Assembly: GCF_010728155.1 (NCBI RefSeq)
Contig: NZ_AP022605.1
Location: 930,001 to 994,000, forward strand
Reading direction: 5' to 3'
DNA: 64,000 bases
From: Mycolicibacterium doricum
GTDB lineage: Bacteria; Actinomycetota; Actinomycetes; Mycobacteriales; Mycobacteriaceae
Program-made: the position numbers and the translations under genes
In this document: positions 34,570-43,473 of the stretch, piece by piece
How the letters are laid out: the number at the start of each line of letters is the position of its first letter
How positions within the stretch are numbered: position 1 is the first letter of the stretch
Notes under the pieces: generated by a model
What the model saw: only the letters and a program-made list of their open reading frames with translations
Told to the model about the DNA's origin: nothing
Database searches by the model: none

Positions 34570-37035
34570 ATGACCGCAGTGACAACGGCCTGGCGTTCGG
34601 CCGACCCGACCCCGTTGAGTGACGGGACGCTGACCCAATTGGACGGTTGGTGGCGGGCGGCGAACTACCTTTCGGTAGGCCAGATCTACCTGATGGACAA
34701 TCCGTTGCTGCGGACTCCCCTGTCGCGCAACGAGGTCAAGCCGCGGCTGCTGGGCCATTGGGGCACCACCCCGGGCCTCAACTTCATCTACGCCCATTTG
34801 AATCGGGTGATCAAGGAACGCAGCCAGCCGACCGTCTACGTGACCGGCCCGGGGCACGGGGGACCCGGCCTGGTCGCCAACGCCTATCTCGACGGCACGT
34901 ACTCGGAGACGTATTCCGACATCACCCCCGACGTCGAGGGGATCCGCCGGCTGTTCCGCCAGTTCTCATTCCCCGGCGGCATCCCGTCACACGTCGCGCC
35001 GGAGACGCCCGGGTCGATCCATGAAGGCGGCGAGCTCGGCTATGCCCTGTCGCACGCCTACGGTGCCGCGTTCGACAATCCGCACCTGCTGGTCGCCACG
35101 GTGGTCGGCGACGGCGAGGCGGAGACCGGTGCGCTCGCGACCAGCTGGCACTCCAACAAGTTCACCAACGTCGCCAACGACGGCGTGGTCTTGCCGATTC
35201 TGCATCTCAATGGCTACAAGATCGCCAATCCCACCGTGCTGGACCGTATTCCGACCCAGGACCTGCGTAGCCTGATGCTCGGCTACGGTCACAACCCGTA
35301 CTTCTTCGAGGTGCTCGACCACCAGGACCCGGCCGATGCGCACCGCGACTTCGCGCTGTTGCTGGACACGGTGCTGAACGAGATCGCCGAGATCAAGAGC
35401 CATGGCCATGACGGCGCCCAGGAGCCGGTCCGTTGGCCGATGATCGTCTTCCGGTCTCCCAAGGGCTGGACTGGCCCTGCCTATATCGACGGCAAGAAGA
35501 CGACCGGATCCTGGCGTGCGCACCAGGTCCCGCTCGCCAACGCCCGCGATACGCCGGAACACCTCCAGGTGCTCAGCGACTGGTTGGCGTCCTACCGGCC
35601 GGCAGAACTGTTCGACGCCGACGGGCGCCTCGATGCGAAGATCGCCGCCCTGGCGCCGTCGGGAACCCTGCGGATGAGCGACAATCCCCACGCCAACGGC
35701 GGCCTTGTCCTCAAGGACCTGCGGCTGCCCGACTTCCGCGACTACGCCGTCGACGTCCCCGCTCCGGGCTCGACGATCGCCGAGTCGACCAGGGTGCTCG
35801 GCCGCTGGCTCGCCGACGTCATTGCCCTGAACCCCGACAACTTCCGAATCTTCGGCCCCGACGAAACCGCCTCCAACCGCCTACAGGCCGTGTTCGACGT
35901 GACCGACAAGCAGTGGAACGCCGAGTTCTTCGACGCCGAGGTCGACGAGCACCTCGCGCGGGCGGGACGCGTGATGGAGATGCTCTCGGAGCATCAGTGC
36001 CAGGGCTGGCTCGAGGGCTATCTGCTGACTGGACGACACGGCGTGTTCAACTGCTACGAAGCGTTCATCCACATCATCGACTCGATGTTCAACCAGCACG
36101 CCAAGTGGCTCAAGGTCACCAATCACATCGCGTGGCGCCGACCGGTGGCCAGCCTCAACTACCTGCTATCGAGCCACGTCTGGCGGCAGGACCACAATGG
36201 CTTCAGTCATCAGGATCCGGGCTTCATCGACCACGTCGTGAACAAGCGCGCCGAGGTGGTGCGGGTCTACCTGCCGCCGGATGCCAACACGTTGCTGTCG
36301 ACCTACGACCACTGCCTGCGGTCACGCCAGTACGTCAACGTGGTGGTGGCGGGCAAGCAACCGAGTCCCAACTTTCTGACGATGGAGGAGGCGATCGCGC
36401 ACTGCACCCGGGGGCTGGGCATCTGGGAGTGGGCGGGCAACGAAGTGCTGGGCGAGGATCCCGACGTCGTGATCGCGACGTGCGGCGACGTGCCCACGCT
36501 GGAGGGACTGGCTGCGGTGGACCTGCTCCGCAGGCACCTTCCCGACCTGCGGGTCCGCTTTGTCAACGTCGTGGACCTGATGCGGTTGCAGGACGAGAAG
36601 GAGCATCCGCACGGACTGTCCAACCATGAGTTCGACATGCTCTTCACCTGCGACAAGCCGGTGATCTTCGCCTATCACGGCTATCCCTGGCTCATCCACC
36701 GGCTCACCTATCGCCGCGCGGGCAACGAAAACATCCACGTGCGGGGGTACAAGGAGGAGGGCACCACCACCACGCCGTTCGACATGGTGATGCTCAACGA
36801 TCTCGACCGCTACCACTTGGTGATCGACGTGATCGACCGCGTGCCCTCCCTTGGCTCGACCTGCGCCACGCTGCGCCAGCAGATGGTGGACAAGCGGATC
36901 GCCGCCCGCGAGTACACCCGCGCACACGGTGACGACATCCCTGAGGTACGCGACTGGGTGTGGCCGGCCGCGCACGCCGCCACGTTCAGCTCCAGCGTGG
37001 CGGCCACCATCTCGACCGGCGGCGACAACGAATAG
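34570..37035 (+). CDS. xfp: Xylulose-5-phosphate/fructose-6-phosphate phosphoketolase
   Basis: An 821-residue thiamine-diphosphate enzyme splitting xylulose-5-P (and often fructose-6-P) with phosphate to acetyl phosphate and glyceraldehyde-3-P (or erythrose-4-P). Family marks: [10 protein letters not shown] and [18 protein letters not shown] near the N-terminus, [19 protein letters not shown], the TPP motif GDGEAETG...NSNKF-like region, and HQDPGF plus [10 protein letters not shown] in the C-terminal half. It is the usual length for the family (about 800). It begins the metabolic island, 32 bases before the convergent flavoprotein gene. Acetyl phosphate could feed AckA/Pta encoded elsewhere. 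Confidence 0.96.
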   Translation: MTAVTTAWRSADPTPLSDGTLTQLDGWWRAANYLSVGQIYLMDNPLLRTPLSRNEVKPRLLGHWGTTPGLNFIYAHLNRVIKERSQPTVYVTGPGHGGPGLVANAYLDGTYSETYSDITPDVEGIRRLFRQFSFPGGIPSHVAPETPGSIHEGGELGYALSHAYGAAFDNPHLLVATVVGDGEAETGALATSWHSNKFTNVANDGVVLPILHLNGYKIANPTVLDRIPTQDLRSLMLGYGHNPYFFEVLDHQDPADAHRDFALLLDTVLNEIAEIKSHGHDGAQEPVRWPMIVFRSPKGWTGPAYIDGKKTTGSWRAHQVPLANARDTPEHLQVLSDWLASYRPAELFDADGRLDAKIAALAPSGTLRMSDNPHANGGLVLKDLRLPDFRDYAVDVPAPGSTIAESTRVLGRWLADVIALNPDNFRIFGPDETASNRLQAVFDVTDKQWNAEFFDAEVDEHLARAGRVMEMLSEHQCQGWLEGYLLTGRHGVFNCYEAFIHIIDSMFNQHAKWLKVTNHIAWRRPVASLNYLLSSHVWRQDHNGFSHQDPGFIDHVVNKRAEVVRVYLPPDANTLLSTYDHCLRSRQYVNVVVAGKQPSPNFLTMEEAIAHCTRGLGIWEWAGNEVLGEDPDVVIATCGDVPTLEGLAAVDLLRRHLPDLRVRFVNVVDLMRLQDEKEHPHGLSNHEFDMLFTCDKPVIFAYHGYPWLIHRLTYRRAGNENIHVRGYKEEGTTTTPFDMVMLNDLDRYHLVIDVIDRVPSLGSTCATLRQQMVDKRIAAREYTRAHGDDIPEVRDWVWPAAHAATFSSSVAATISTGGDNE

Positions 37036-37068
37036 CGCGCCGAGCCGATTCTGCGGAGTCGGTAGGGG

Positions 37069-37503
37069 TCAGCCGGCGACACTTCCGTCGTCGGGCTCGG
37101 GGCCGAAGATGAACTGTCGGCCGGTCATCACGGTCGGGGTGATCCGTACGTAACGCCGCTTCGTGGTGGCCACCCACGGCAGCAGCGCGGCCTGCTCGGC
37201 CTCTTCGATCTGCGAGGCACCCGACAACACCTCGGCGGTGCCGCGAACGATCACGCTCCAGCCCACCGACGAGGTGTACTTGTCGGCTTCGAAGAGCACC
37301 TCGTCGCTGACCACGGCGCTGAACAACTTGGTGCCTTCCGCGGTGCGGAACAACACGGTGCCCCGCTGGGTGACGAAATTGACCGGGAAGATGAAGATCT
37401 CGTCGGCTATCCGGGTCACCAGGCGACCTAAGGCGACGCTGGAGAGCCTTTCCCAGCTCTCGTCTTCGGTGAGTACGGCAACCGGGGTATGGGGGCTGGT
37501 CAC
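37069..37503 (-). CDS. FMN-binding split-barrel protein (pyridoxamine 5'-phosphate oxidase-like)
   Basis: A 144-residue single-domain protein of the PNPOx/NimA-like flavin-binding superfamily. The pattern LGRLVTRIADEIFIFPVNFV, then TVLFRTAEGTKL, and the final F-x-GPEP region matches the six-stranded split barrel. No signal peptide. Such proteins bind FMN, F420 or haem and are common among hypoxia-responsive genes of mycobacteria; which cofactor is used cannot be decided here. GTG 37503 is the start. It is convergent with xfp and divergent from the GH65 gene. Confidence 0.85.
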   Translation of the reverse strand: MTSPHTPVAVLTEDESWERLSSVALGRLVTRIADEIFIFPVNFVTQRGTVLFRTAEGTKLFSAVVSDEVLFEADKYTSSVGWSVIVRGTAEVLSGASQIEEAEQAALLPWVATTKRRYVRITPTVMTGRQFIFGPEPDDGSVAG

Positions 37504-37775
37504 CTCCGGGATACTACTGCCGGTCCAGCGGCCCCGCCCGTCCCGTACGCTCTCGGATGTCGCATCCGGATGCTGGCGGCGAGCGACCGGTTCGCGAATC
37601 GGACCACGCCGAAGTTTTCCGGCGGTTCACAACAGAGTCACGAACTCGACATGGCCTGGCGGAACCCTGTTGGCGACACCAGACGGAGGAGATTGCCAGT
37701 GCCCGTTCGCCAGGTTGCGCCCGACGCGGCCACGTACCGCCCACCGACGTTCGGCGCCGTGCCGGATCCCGGGCG

Positions 37776-40163
37776 GTGAGCGCCAGTGAGCCCGGCTTCG
37801 ACATGGCACCCTGGGAACTGCGGTGGCGCGGAGTGGACCCGAGCCGACTCGGGCTGACGGAGTCGGTGTTCGCGCTGTCCAACGGTCACGTCGGCCTGCG
37901 CGGAGCACTCGACGAGGGTGAACCGGTGGCCCTACCGGGCACCTACCTCAACGGCTTCTACGAACTACGTGACCTGCCCTATGCTGAGAGTGGCTACGGC
38001 TATCCCGAATCCGGCCAGACCATCGTGAACGTGACCGACGGCAAGATCATCCGCCTGCTTGTCGAGGACGAGCCGATGGATCTGCGATACGGGTACGCCG
38101 AGGAGCACGAGCGCACCCTGGACTTCCGGTCGGGCACCCTGCGCCGCAATTCGGTGTGGACCTCGCCGACCGGGCGCACCGTTCGGATCCGTTCGGAACG
38201 CCTTGTCTCGTTCACCAAACGCACGATCGCCGCCATCCGGTACACGGTGGAACCGGTGGACGAGGACATGAGGCTGGTGCTGCAGTCCGACCTGCTCGCC
38301 AACGAACCGGTTCCCCAGCCCGGCGACGATCCACGGCTGGCCGCGGCGCTCGACGCTCCACTGGTCAACGACTACAGCGAATCACACGGACTGCGGGCGC
38401 TGCTGGCCCACCACACCCGGCGGTCCAAGCTGCGGATGGCGGCCGGTATGGACCACGAAGTGCACTATCCCGACACCTGCCTGTCCTCCATTCGCGCCGA
38501 GGAGGACCTGGCCCGGCTCACGGTGGCGGCAATGGTTCCCGCCGGCGAGCAGCTGACCGTCGTGAAATACCTCGGTTACGGCTGGTCGGCGCATCGATCC
38601 GTACCGTCGCTGCGGGCGCAGGTCGACGCGGCGTTGTCGATGGCGATGGAGGCCGGTTGGGACGAGTTGTTGACCACGCAGCGCCAATTCCTCGATGCCT
38701 TTTGGCTGGACGCCGACATCGAGGTGGACGGCGACCCCGAATTGCAGCAGGCCGTGCGATTCGCCATGTTCCACGTGCTGCAGGCGGGTGCGCGGGGGCA
38801 GGCCCGGGCCATACCGGCCAAGGGCCTCACCGGACCTGGTTATGACGGCCATACCTTTTGGGACACTGAGGCTTTCGTCCTTCCCATGCTCACGTACACG
38901 ATGCCGGCCGCGGCCCGTGAGGTACTGCGCTGGCGGCACTCGACCCTGGGCCAGGCGAAGGAGCGGGCCCGCGAGATGGGGCAGGCCGGGGCGATGTTCC
39001 CCTGGCGGTCGATCAACGGCGACGAATGTTCGGGGTACTGGCTGGCCGGAACCGCAGCGGTGCACGTCACCGCCGACATAGCGAACGCCACCGAACGATA
39101 TCTCGCCGCCACCGGCGACGCGCGCTTCGAGGTGGAATGCGGGGTGGAACTGCTGGTGGAGAGCGCGCGGCTGTGGGCGCGGCTGGGCCACCTCCGCGAC
39201 GGCAGCTTCCGCATCGACGGGGTCACCGGCCCAGACGAGTACACCGCCACGACCAACAACAACACGTTCACCAATCTCGTCGCCCAGCAGAATCTCTGGG
39301 ACGCAGTCGAGGCGTGCCGGCGGCGTCCCGAGGTGGCCGCCCGCCTCGGTGTCGACGCGTCCGAAACGGCGAACTGGCAGCGCTGCGCAGACGCCGTCCA
39401 CATCCCGTACGACGCGACGCGCGGGGTACACCAGCAGTCGGACGCGTTCACCTCGTTGGCGCCGTGGGACTTCGAGGCGACCGCGGACAACTATCCGCTG
39501 CTTCTGCACTACCCGTACTACGACCTGTACCGCAAACAGGTCGTCAAACAGGCCGACCTGGTACTGGCGATGTACGTCCGCGGCGACGCGTTCACCGCGG
39601 AGGAGAAGCGGCGCAACTTCGACTACTACGAAGCCCTGACGGTCCGGGACTCGTCGCTTTCGGCCTGTTGCCAGGCGGTGATCGCCGCCGAGGTGGGCTA
39701 CCTGGACCTCGCGTTCGACTATCTCGTCGAGACCGCGTTCACCGATCTGCACGACATACACGACAACGTCTCCAGCGGCCTGCACATCGCCGCGCTGGCC
39801 GGCGCCTGGCTGGGGTGTGTCGCCGGCCTGGGCGGCATGCGACACCGCGGTGACCGGATCACCTTCGCGCCCCGACTACCCGACAGCCTCGACCGGCTGT
39901 CGTTCCGGCTCGTCTTCCGCGGCAGCAGGATCCTCGTCACCGTCGACCGTGACGCGGTGACGTATCGGCTGGTCAGCGGCGAGCCGATCGAACTGGCCCA
40001 CCACGGACGTCGGTTCCGCTTGGCCGAGCATCCCGTCACCCGGGCGGTGCCGCCGATCGACCCCGGCATACCGCCGGCCCAGCCGACGGGTCGGGAACCC
40101 TACCGCCGCAGCAGGTTGCGGCTCGACCTCGCCGACTCGTCACGAACCGACCAGGCCGGCTAG
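37776..40163 (+). CDS. Glycoside hydrolase family 65 protein (disaccharide phosphorylase type)
   Basis: A 795-residue GH65 enzyme. The N-terminal super-sandwich domain starts LTESVFALSNGHVGLRG; the (alpha/alpha)6 catalytic domain has GLTGPGYDGHTFWDTEAFV and the catalytic acid Glu488 in TGPDEYT, with VVKQADLVLAM and RDSSLSAC later. Phosphorylases of this family convert maltose, trehalose or kojibiose with phosphate to beta-glucose-1-P and glucose. GTG 37776 places the conserved core after about 25 residues; the upstream open frame (from 37557) looks non-coding. It resembles Rv3401 but is a distinct island-encoded copy. The exact disaccharide is unknown. Confidence 0.88.
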   Translation: MSASEPGFDMAPWELRWRGVDPSRLGLTESVFALSNGHVGLRGALDEGEPVALPGTYLNGFYELRDLPYAESGYGYPESGQTIVNVTDGKIIRLLVEDEPMDLRYGYAEEHERTLDFRSGTLRRNSVWTSPTGRTVRIRSERLVSFTKRTIAAIRYTVEPVDEDMRLVLQSDLLANEPVPQPGDDPRLAAALDAPLVNDYSESHGLRALLAHHTRRSKLRMAAGMDHEVHYPDTCLSSIRAEEDLARLTVAAMVPAGEQLTVVKYLGYGWSAHRSVPSLRAQVDAALSMAMEAGWDELLTTQRQFLDAFWLDADIEVDGDPELQQAVRFAMFHVLQAGARGQARAIPAKGLTGPGYDGHTFWDTEAFVLPMLTYTMPAAAREVLRWRHSTLGQAKERAREMGQAGAMFPWRSINGDECSGYWLAGTAAVHVTADIANATERYLAATGDARFEVECGVELLVESARLWARLGHLRDGSFRIDGVTGPDEYTATTNNNTFTNLVAQQNLWDAVEACRRRPEVAARLGVDASETANWQRCADAVHIPYDATRGVHQQSDAFTSLAPWDFEATADNYPLLLHYPYYDLYRKQVVKQADLVLAMYVRGDAFTAEEKRRNFDYYEALTVRDSSLSACCQAVIAAEVGYLDLAFDYLVETAFTDLHDIHDNVSSGLHIAALAGAWLGCVAGLGGMRHRGDRITFAPRLPDSLDRLSFRLVFRGSRILVTVDRDAVTYRLVSGEPIELAHHGRRFRLAEHPVTRAVPPIDPGIPPAQPTGREPYRRSRLRLDLADSSRTDQAG

Positions 40164-40187
40164 CGATGGATCCCGCCAACCGGCGAA

Positions 40188-40243
40188 GAGCCCGGCTCGG
40201 TGGTAACGTCGGCTCGGGGTCAGCGCAGCCACCAGCCGGGCTC
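40188..40243. terminator. Inverted repeat between GH65 and hoxF
   Basis: GAGCCCGGCTCGGTGG (40188-40203) pairs with CCACCAGCCGGGCTC (40229-40243) with one bulged base and a 25-base loop. It lies 25 bases after the GH65 stop and has no U-tract. It may end the GH65 transcript or shape the hox leader. Confidence 0.45.
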
Positions 40244-40341
40244 CTCCGACGCCGGTTATGGGTTTGCCAACGCCGCCGCGCCGATTCGAATCGAAACCTT
40301 CGCGGCAGGCCTGGGTCCGCGAGAATCGAGTGGTGAAGAAC

Positions 40342-42129
40342 ATGGCCCACGACGTCGCAGGAACTCTGCGCCGATACGGCAGAGACCGCACCGAACTGCT
40401 CGCGATCCTGTGGGAGATTCAGCGTGGCGACGGCTACGTCGGTCCCGACGCGGCCCGCGAGGTGGCGAACTGGCTCGGCATGGCCGTCGAGGATGTCCTC
40501 GAGACGGCCACCTTCTACCATTTCTTGCATACCACGCCGTCGGGGCGGTACCGGATCTACTTGAGCAACACCGTCATCGCCAAGATGCGCGGGTACCGCG
40601 AGGTATACGAAACCCTCGAGGCAGCGACCGGTGCCCGGTTCGGGGAGCCGGGCAACGCCGACTTCGCGCTGTCCGAGACAGCCTGCATCGGCCTGGCCGA
40701 CCAGGAGCCGTCGATGCTGGTCGACGGCGTCGTGTTCGGTGACCTGACCCCGTCCTCGGTGGCCGAGATCGTCTCGGGCCTCAAACAGGGCCGGTCACCG
40801 GCCGAGATGGCCGATCCGACCGGGCTGGCCGAAGACCAGGTCGAATACGTCGACGTGTTGGCCCACACCGCCGTTCACACCCGCGGGCCGGTGTTCTTCG
40901 CCGAGGAGACCGACTACGGCATCCTCGCGCGCCGGTGCCTGGTGACCCCGGCCGAGGAGGTGATCGCCACCATCACCGATTCGGGGTTGCGCGGCCGGGG
41001 CGGCGCCGGCTTCCCCACCGGAGACAAGTGGCGACTGTGCCGGGCCGCGGCGGGGACCGACAAGTACATCATCTGCAATGCCGACGAGGGGGAGCCCGGA
41101 ACGTTCAAGGATCGCGTGCTGTTGACCCGTTCGCCCAAGCAGGTGTTCGTCGGCATGATCGTCGCCGGTGTCGCCGTCGGGGCGTCGCACGGGATCCTGT
41201 ACCTGCGAGCCGAATACGCATACCTGCGCAGCTATCTCGAACGACAACTGGCCGAACTGCGCGACGACGGCGCGCTCGGGTACGGCTTCGACATCCGGAT
41301 CAAGATGGGTGCGGGTGCCTACATCTGCGGTGACGAGTCCGCGCTGATCGAGTCCTGCGAAGGCAAGCGTGGGACACCGCGGTTGAAGCCGCCGTTTCCT
41401 GTCGAGCACGGTTACCTCGGCAAACCGACGTGCGTGAACAACGTCGAGACCTTCGCGGCCGCCACCCGCATCATGGACAAGGGCGCGGACTGGTTCGCCG
41501 CCATGGGCACCGCCAAGTCGAGGGGCACTCGGTTGCTCAGCGTCTCCGGCGATTGCGCGGCGCCGGGCGTCTACGAGGTCGAATGGGGTATCACCCTGCG
41601 TGACACGCTCGCCATGGTGGGCGCCGAGGACGCCGTGGCCGTGCAGATCAGCGGGCCGTCCGGCGAGATGGTCTCCGCGCAGGCCGACTCGGACCGCCGG
41701 CTGGGCTATGAGGACATCTCCTGCAACGGCTCGGTCATGATCTTCGACTCCCGCCGTGACCTGCTTTCCGTGGTACGGGATTTTATGCAGTTCTTCGTCG
41801 ACGAGTCCTGCGGCATCTGCGTTCCCTGCCGGGTCGGAAACGTGGCGCTGCGCGACAAGGTCGACCTGGTGATCAGGGGGCAGGCCAGCTCGGCGGATCT
41901 TGACGACATGACCAGATGGGGCACGGTGGTGGCCGCGACTAGTCGATGTGGCCTCGGTGCGACGTCGCCTAATCCCATCCTCACCACGATGGCGAAGTTT
42001 CCCGGAGCGTTCACCGGCGCCCTGCGTACCGAGGACGACGACGGGCTGCTGCCGTCCTTCGATGTCCATGCCGCACTCAACGGCTACGCCGCAGCCGTCG
42101 ACCAACTCGCCGGGCAGGAGTCGCGATGA
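40342..42129 (+). CDS. hoxF: NAD-reducing [NiFe] hydrogenase diaphorase subunit HoxF (NuoE-NuoF fusion)
   Basis: A 595-residue flavoprotein that passes electrons between NAD(H) and the iron-sulfur chain of the soluble hydrogenase. The N-terminal NuoE-like part (about 1-155) keeps only one of the [2Fe-2S] cysteines (TACIGLADQEP), as in the Ralstonia enzyme. The NuoF part has the FMN/NADH motifs GRGGAGFPTGDKW and GAGAYICGDESALIESCEG, and [4Fe-4S] ligands Cys490, Cys493, Cys496 and Cys536 (ESCGICVPC, RCGLG). ATG 40342 is chosen; GTG 40330 and 40333 are alternatives. The stop overlaps hoxU (ATGA), starting the hoxFUYH operon. Confidence 0.95.
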   Translation: MAHDVAGTLRRYGRDRTELLAILWEIQRGDGYVGPDAAREVANWLGMAVEDVLETATFYHFLHTTPSGRYRIYLSNTVIAKMRGYREVYETLEAATGARFGEPGNADFALSETACIGLADQEPSMLVDGVVFGDLTPSSVAEIVSGLKQGRSPAEMADPTGLAEDQVEYVDVLAHTAVHTRGPVFFAEETDYGILARRCLVTPAEEVIATITDSGLRGRGGAGFPTGDKWRLCRAAAGTDKYIICNADEGEPGTFKDRVLLTRSPKQVFVGMIVAGVAVGASHGILYLRAEYAYLRSYLERQLAELRDDGALGYGFDIRIKMGAGAYICGDESALIESCEGKRGTPRLKPPFPVEHGYLGKPTCVNNVETFAAATRIMDKGADWFAAMGTAKSRGTRLLSVSGDCAAPGVYEVEWGITLRDTLAMVGAEDAVAVQISGPSGEMVSAQADSDRRLGYEDISCNGSVMIFDSRRDLLSVVRDFMQFFVDESCGICVPCRVGNVALRDKVDLVIRGQASSADLDDMTRWGTVVAATSRCGLGATSPNPILTTMAKFPGAFTGALRTEDDDGLLPSFDVHAALNGYAAAVDQLAGQESR

Positions 42130-42830
42130 CCGTGGAAATCCAGATCGACGGTGTCGCGGTGACGGCCGAAGAGGGCGCCTACCTCGTCGATGTCGCCGCC
42201 GAAGCCGGTGTCTACATTCCCACGCTGTGCTATCTGAAAGGCCAGCCCCCGCTCGGGACGTGTCGCGCCTGTTCGGTCAAAGTCGACGGCCGGGTGACGG
42301 CGGCGTGCACGGTTCGCGTCGCCGCAGGCATGCGGGTGGAGGTGGAGGAACCGGAGACCACCGACATGCGCAAGGCGCTGGTCGAGATGCTGTTCGCCGA
42401 AGGAAACCACAACTGCCCGAGCTGCGAGAAGAGCGGCCGCTGCACACTGCAGGCGGTGGGTTACGAAGTCGGCATGATGGTCTCCCGCTTCCCCTACCAG
42501 TTCCCGGTGCGTGCCGTCGACCACGCCTCCGAACACATCTGGCTGGAACGCGACCGCTGCATCTTCTGTCAGCGCTGCGTGGAATTCATCCGGGACCGGA
42601 CCACCGGAGAGAAGATCTTCAGCATCAGCGGCCGCGGCCACGGCGCGCGCATCGAGATCGACGTGGAGCTGGCCGATGCGATGCCCCCCGATCAGGTGCG
42701 TGAGGCGGTCCAGATCTGCCCGGTCGGCACCATCCTGGAAAAGCAGGTCGGTTACGACACGCCGATAGGGCAGCGGCGCTACGAAGTCGAGTCGGTGCGC
42801 GACCGCGCGTTGGGCGGCCCGGCCGAATGA
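42126..42830 (+). CDS. hoxU: Hydrogenase diaphorase iron-sulfur subunit HoxU
   Basis: A 234-residue NuoG-like electron-transfer subunit, the same length as Ralstonia HoxU. The N-terminal plant-type [2Fe-2S] domain uses Cys35, Cys46, Cys49 and Cys61; then come the His/Cys cluster motif HNCPSCEKSGRC and a ferredoxin-like [4Fe-4S] set DRCIFCQRC with a further CPVG near the C-terminus. It links HoxF to the hydrogenase small subunit. ATG overlaps the hoxF stop and its own stop overlaps hoxY, both as ATGA, so the four subunits are translated as a coupled set. Confidence 0.95.
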   Translation: MTVEIQIDGVAVTAEEGAYLVDVAAEAGVYIPTLCYLKGQPPLGTCRACSVKVDGRVTAACTVRVAAGMRVEVEEPETTDMRKALVEMLFAEGNHNCPSCEKSGRCTLQAVGYEVGMMVSRFPYQFPVRAVDHASEHIWLERDRCIFCQRCVEFIRDRTTGEKIFSISGRGHGARIEIDVELADAMPPDQVREAVQICPVGTILEKQVGYDTPIGQRRYEVESVRDRALGGPAE

Positions 42831-43453
42831 CTGCTTCGGGAGCCAATTGGATAGGCTCACACCAGCTTCCGGCCACTCCCCTCGATCCGGAAACGGCGGC
42901 GAAACGGGCGGACAAGACCAAGGTATCGATGATCAGCCTGTGCGGCTGCTGGGGTTGCACGTTGTCTCTGCTCGACATCGACGAACGACTGCTGACTCTG
43001 CTTGACAGGATCACGATCATGCGTTCCTCGCTGACCGACATCAAGCGCATCCCCGAGCGCTGTGCGGTCGGTTTCATCGAGGGAGGGGTGGCCAACGAGG
43101 AGAACATCGAGACGCTGCAACACTTCCGGGAGAACTGCGACGTCCTGATCTCCGTCGGCGCCTGCGCGATCTGGGGTGGTATCCCCGCGCTGCGCAATGT
43201 TCGCGATCTGAAGGACTGTCTGGCCGAGGCATATCTCGATTCGCCCACCGCGGTGCCCGGCGAGGCGGTCCTCCCGCTGCATCCCCAGATACCGATCCTG
43301 ACCAGGAAGGTCTATCCGTGCCACGAAGTCGTCCACATGGACTACTTCATTCCCGGGTGTCCGCCTCAACCCGACGCCATTCTCGAGGTGCTCGAGGACA
43401 TCATCGACGGGCGGCCGGTCACGTTGCCCACCTCCCTCACCCACTTCGACTGA
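42827..43453 (+). CDS. hoxY: Bidirectional [NiFe] hydrogenase small subunit HoxY
   Basis: A 208-residue small subunit that carries the single proximal [4Fe-4S] cluster of group 3d hydrogenases. Ligand motifs: SLCGCWGCTLSLLDIDE (Cys41/Cys44 type), SVGACAIWGGIPA and IPGCPPQPD. There is no twin-arginine signal and no extra medial or distal cluster domains, consistent with a soluble cytosolic enzyme. ATG 42827 overlaps the hoxU stop. The N-terminal 30 residues before the core are somewhat longer than usual. Confidence 0.94.
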   Translation: MTASGANWIGSHQLPATPLDPETAAKRADKTKVSMISLCGCWGCTLSLLDIDERLLTLLDRITIMRSSLTDIKRIPERCAVGFIEGGVANEENIETLQHFRENCDVLISVGACAIWGGIPALRNVRDLKDCLAEAYLDSPTAVPGEAVLPLHPQIPILTRKVYPCHEVVHMDYFIPGCPPQPDAILEVLEDIIDGRPVTLPTSLTHFD

Positions 43454-43473
43454 GCCCGAGGAAGTCAACTGCC

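Noticed and set aside
34352..34585. 77-codon minus-strand frame before xfp
   Set aside because: No ribosome-binding site, overlaps the xfp start, and no family-like content.
37557..37775. N-terminal extension of the GH65 protein
   Set aside because: Arg-rich sequence without similarity to GH65 N-termini; the conserved part starts after GTG 37776.
38382..39845. 487-codon minus-strand open frame
   Set aside because: It lies wholly antisense to the well-supported GH65 gene and has no recognisable motifs; high GC produces such shadows.
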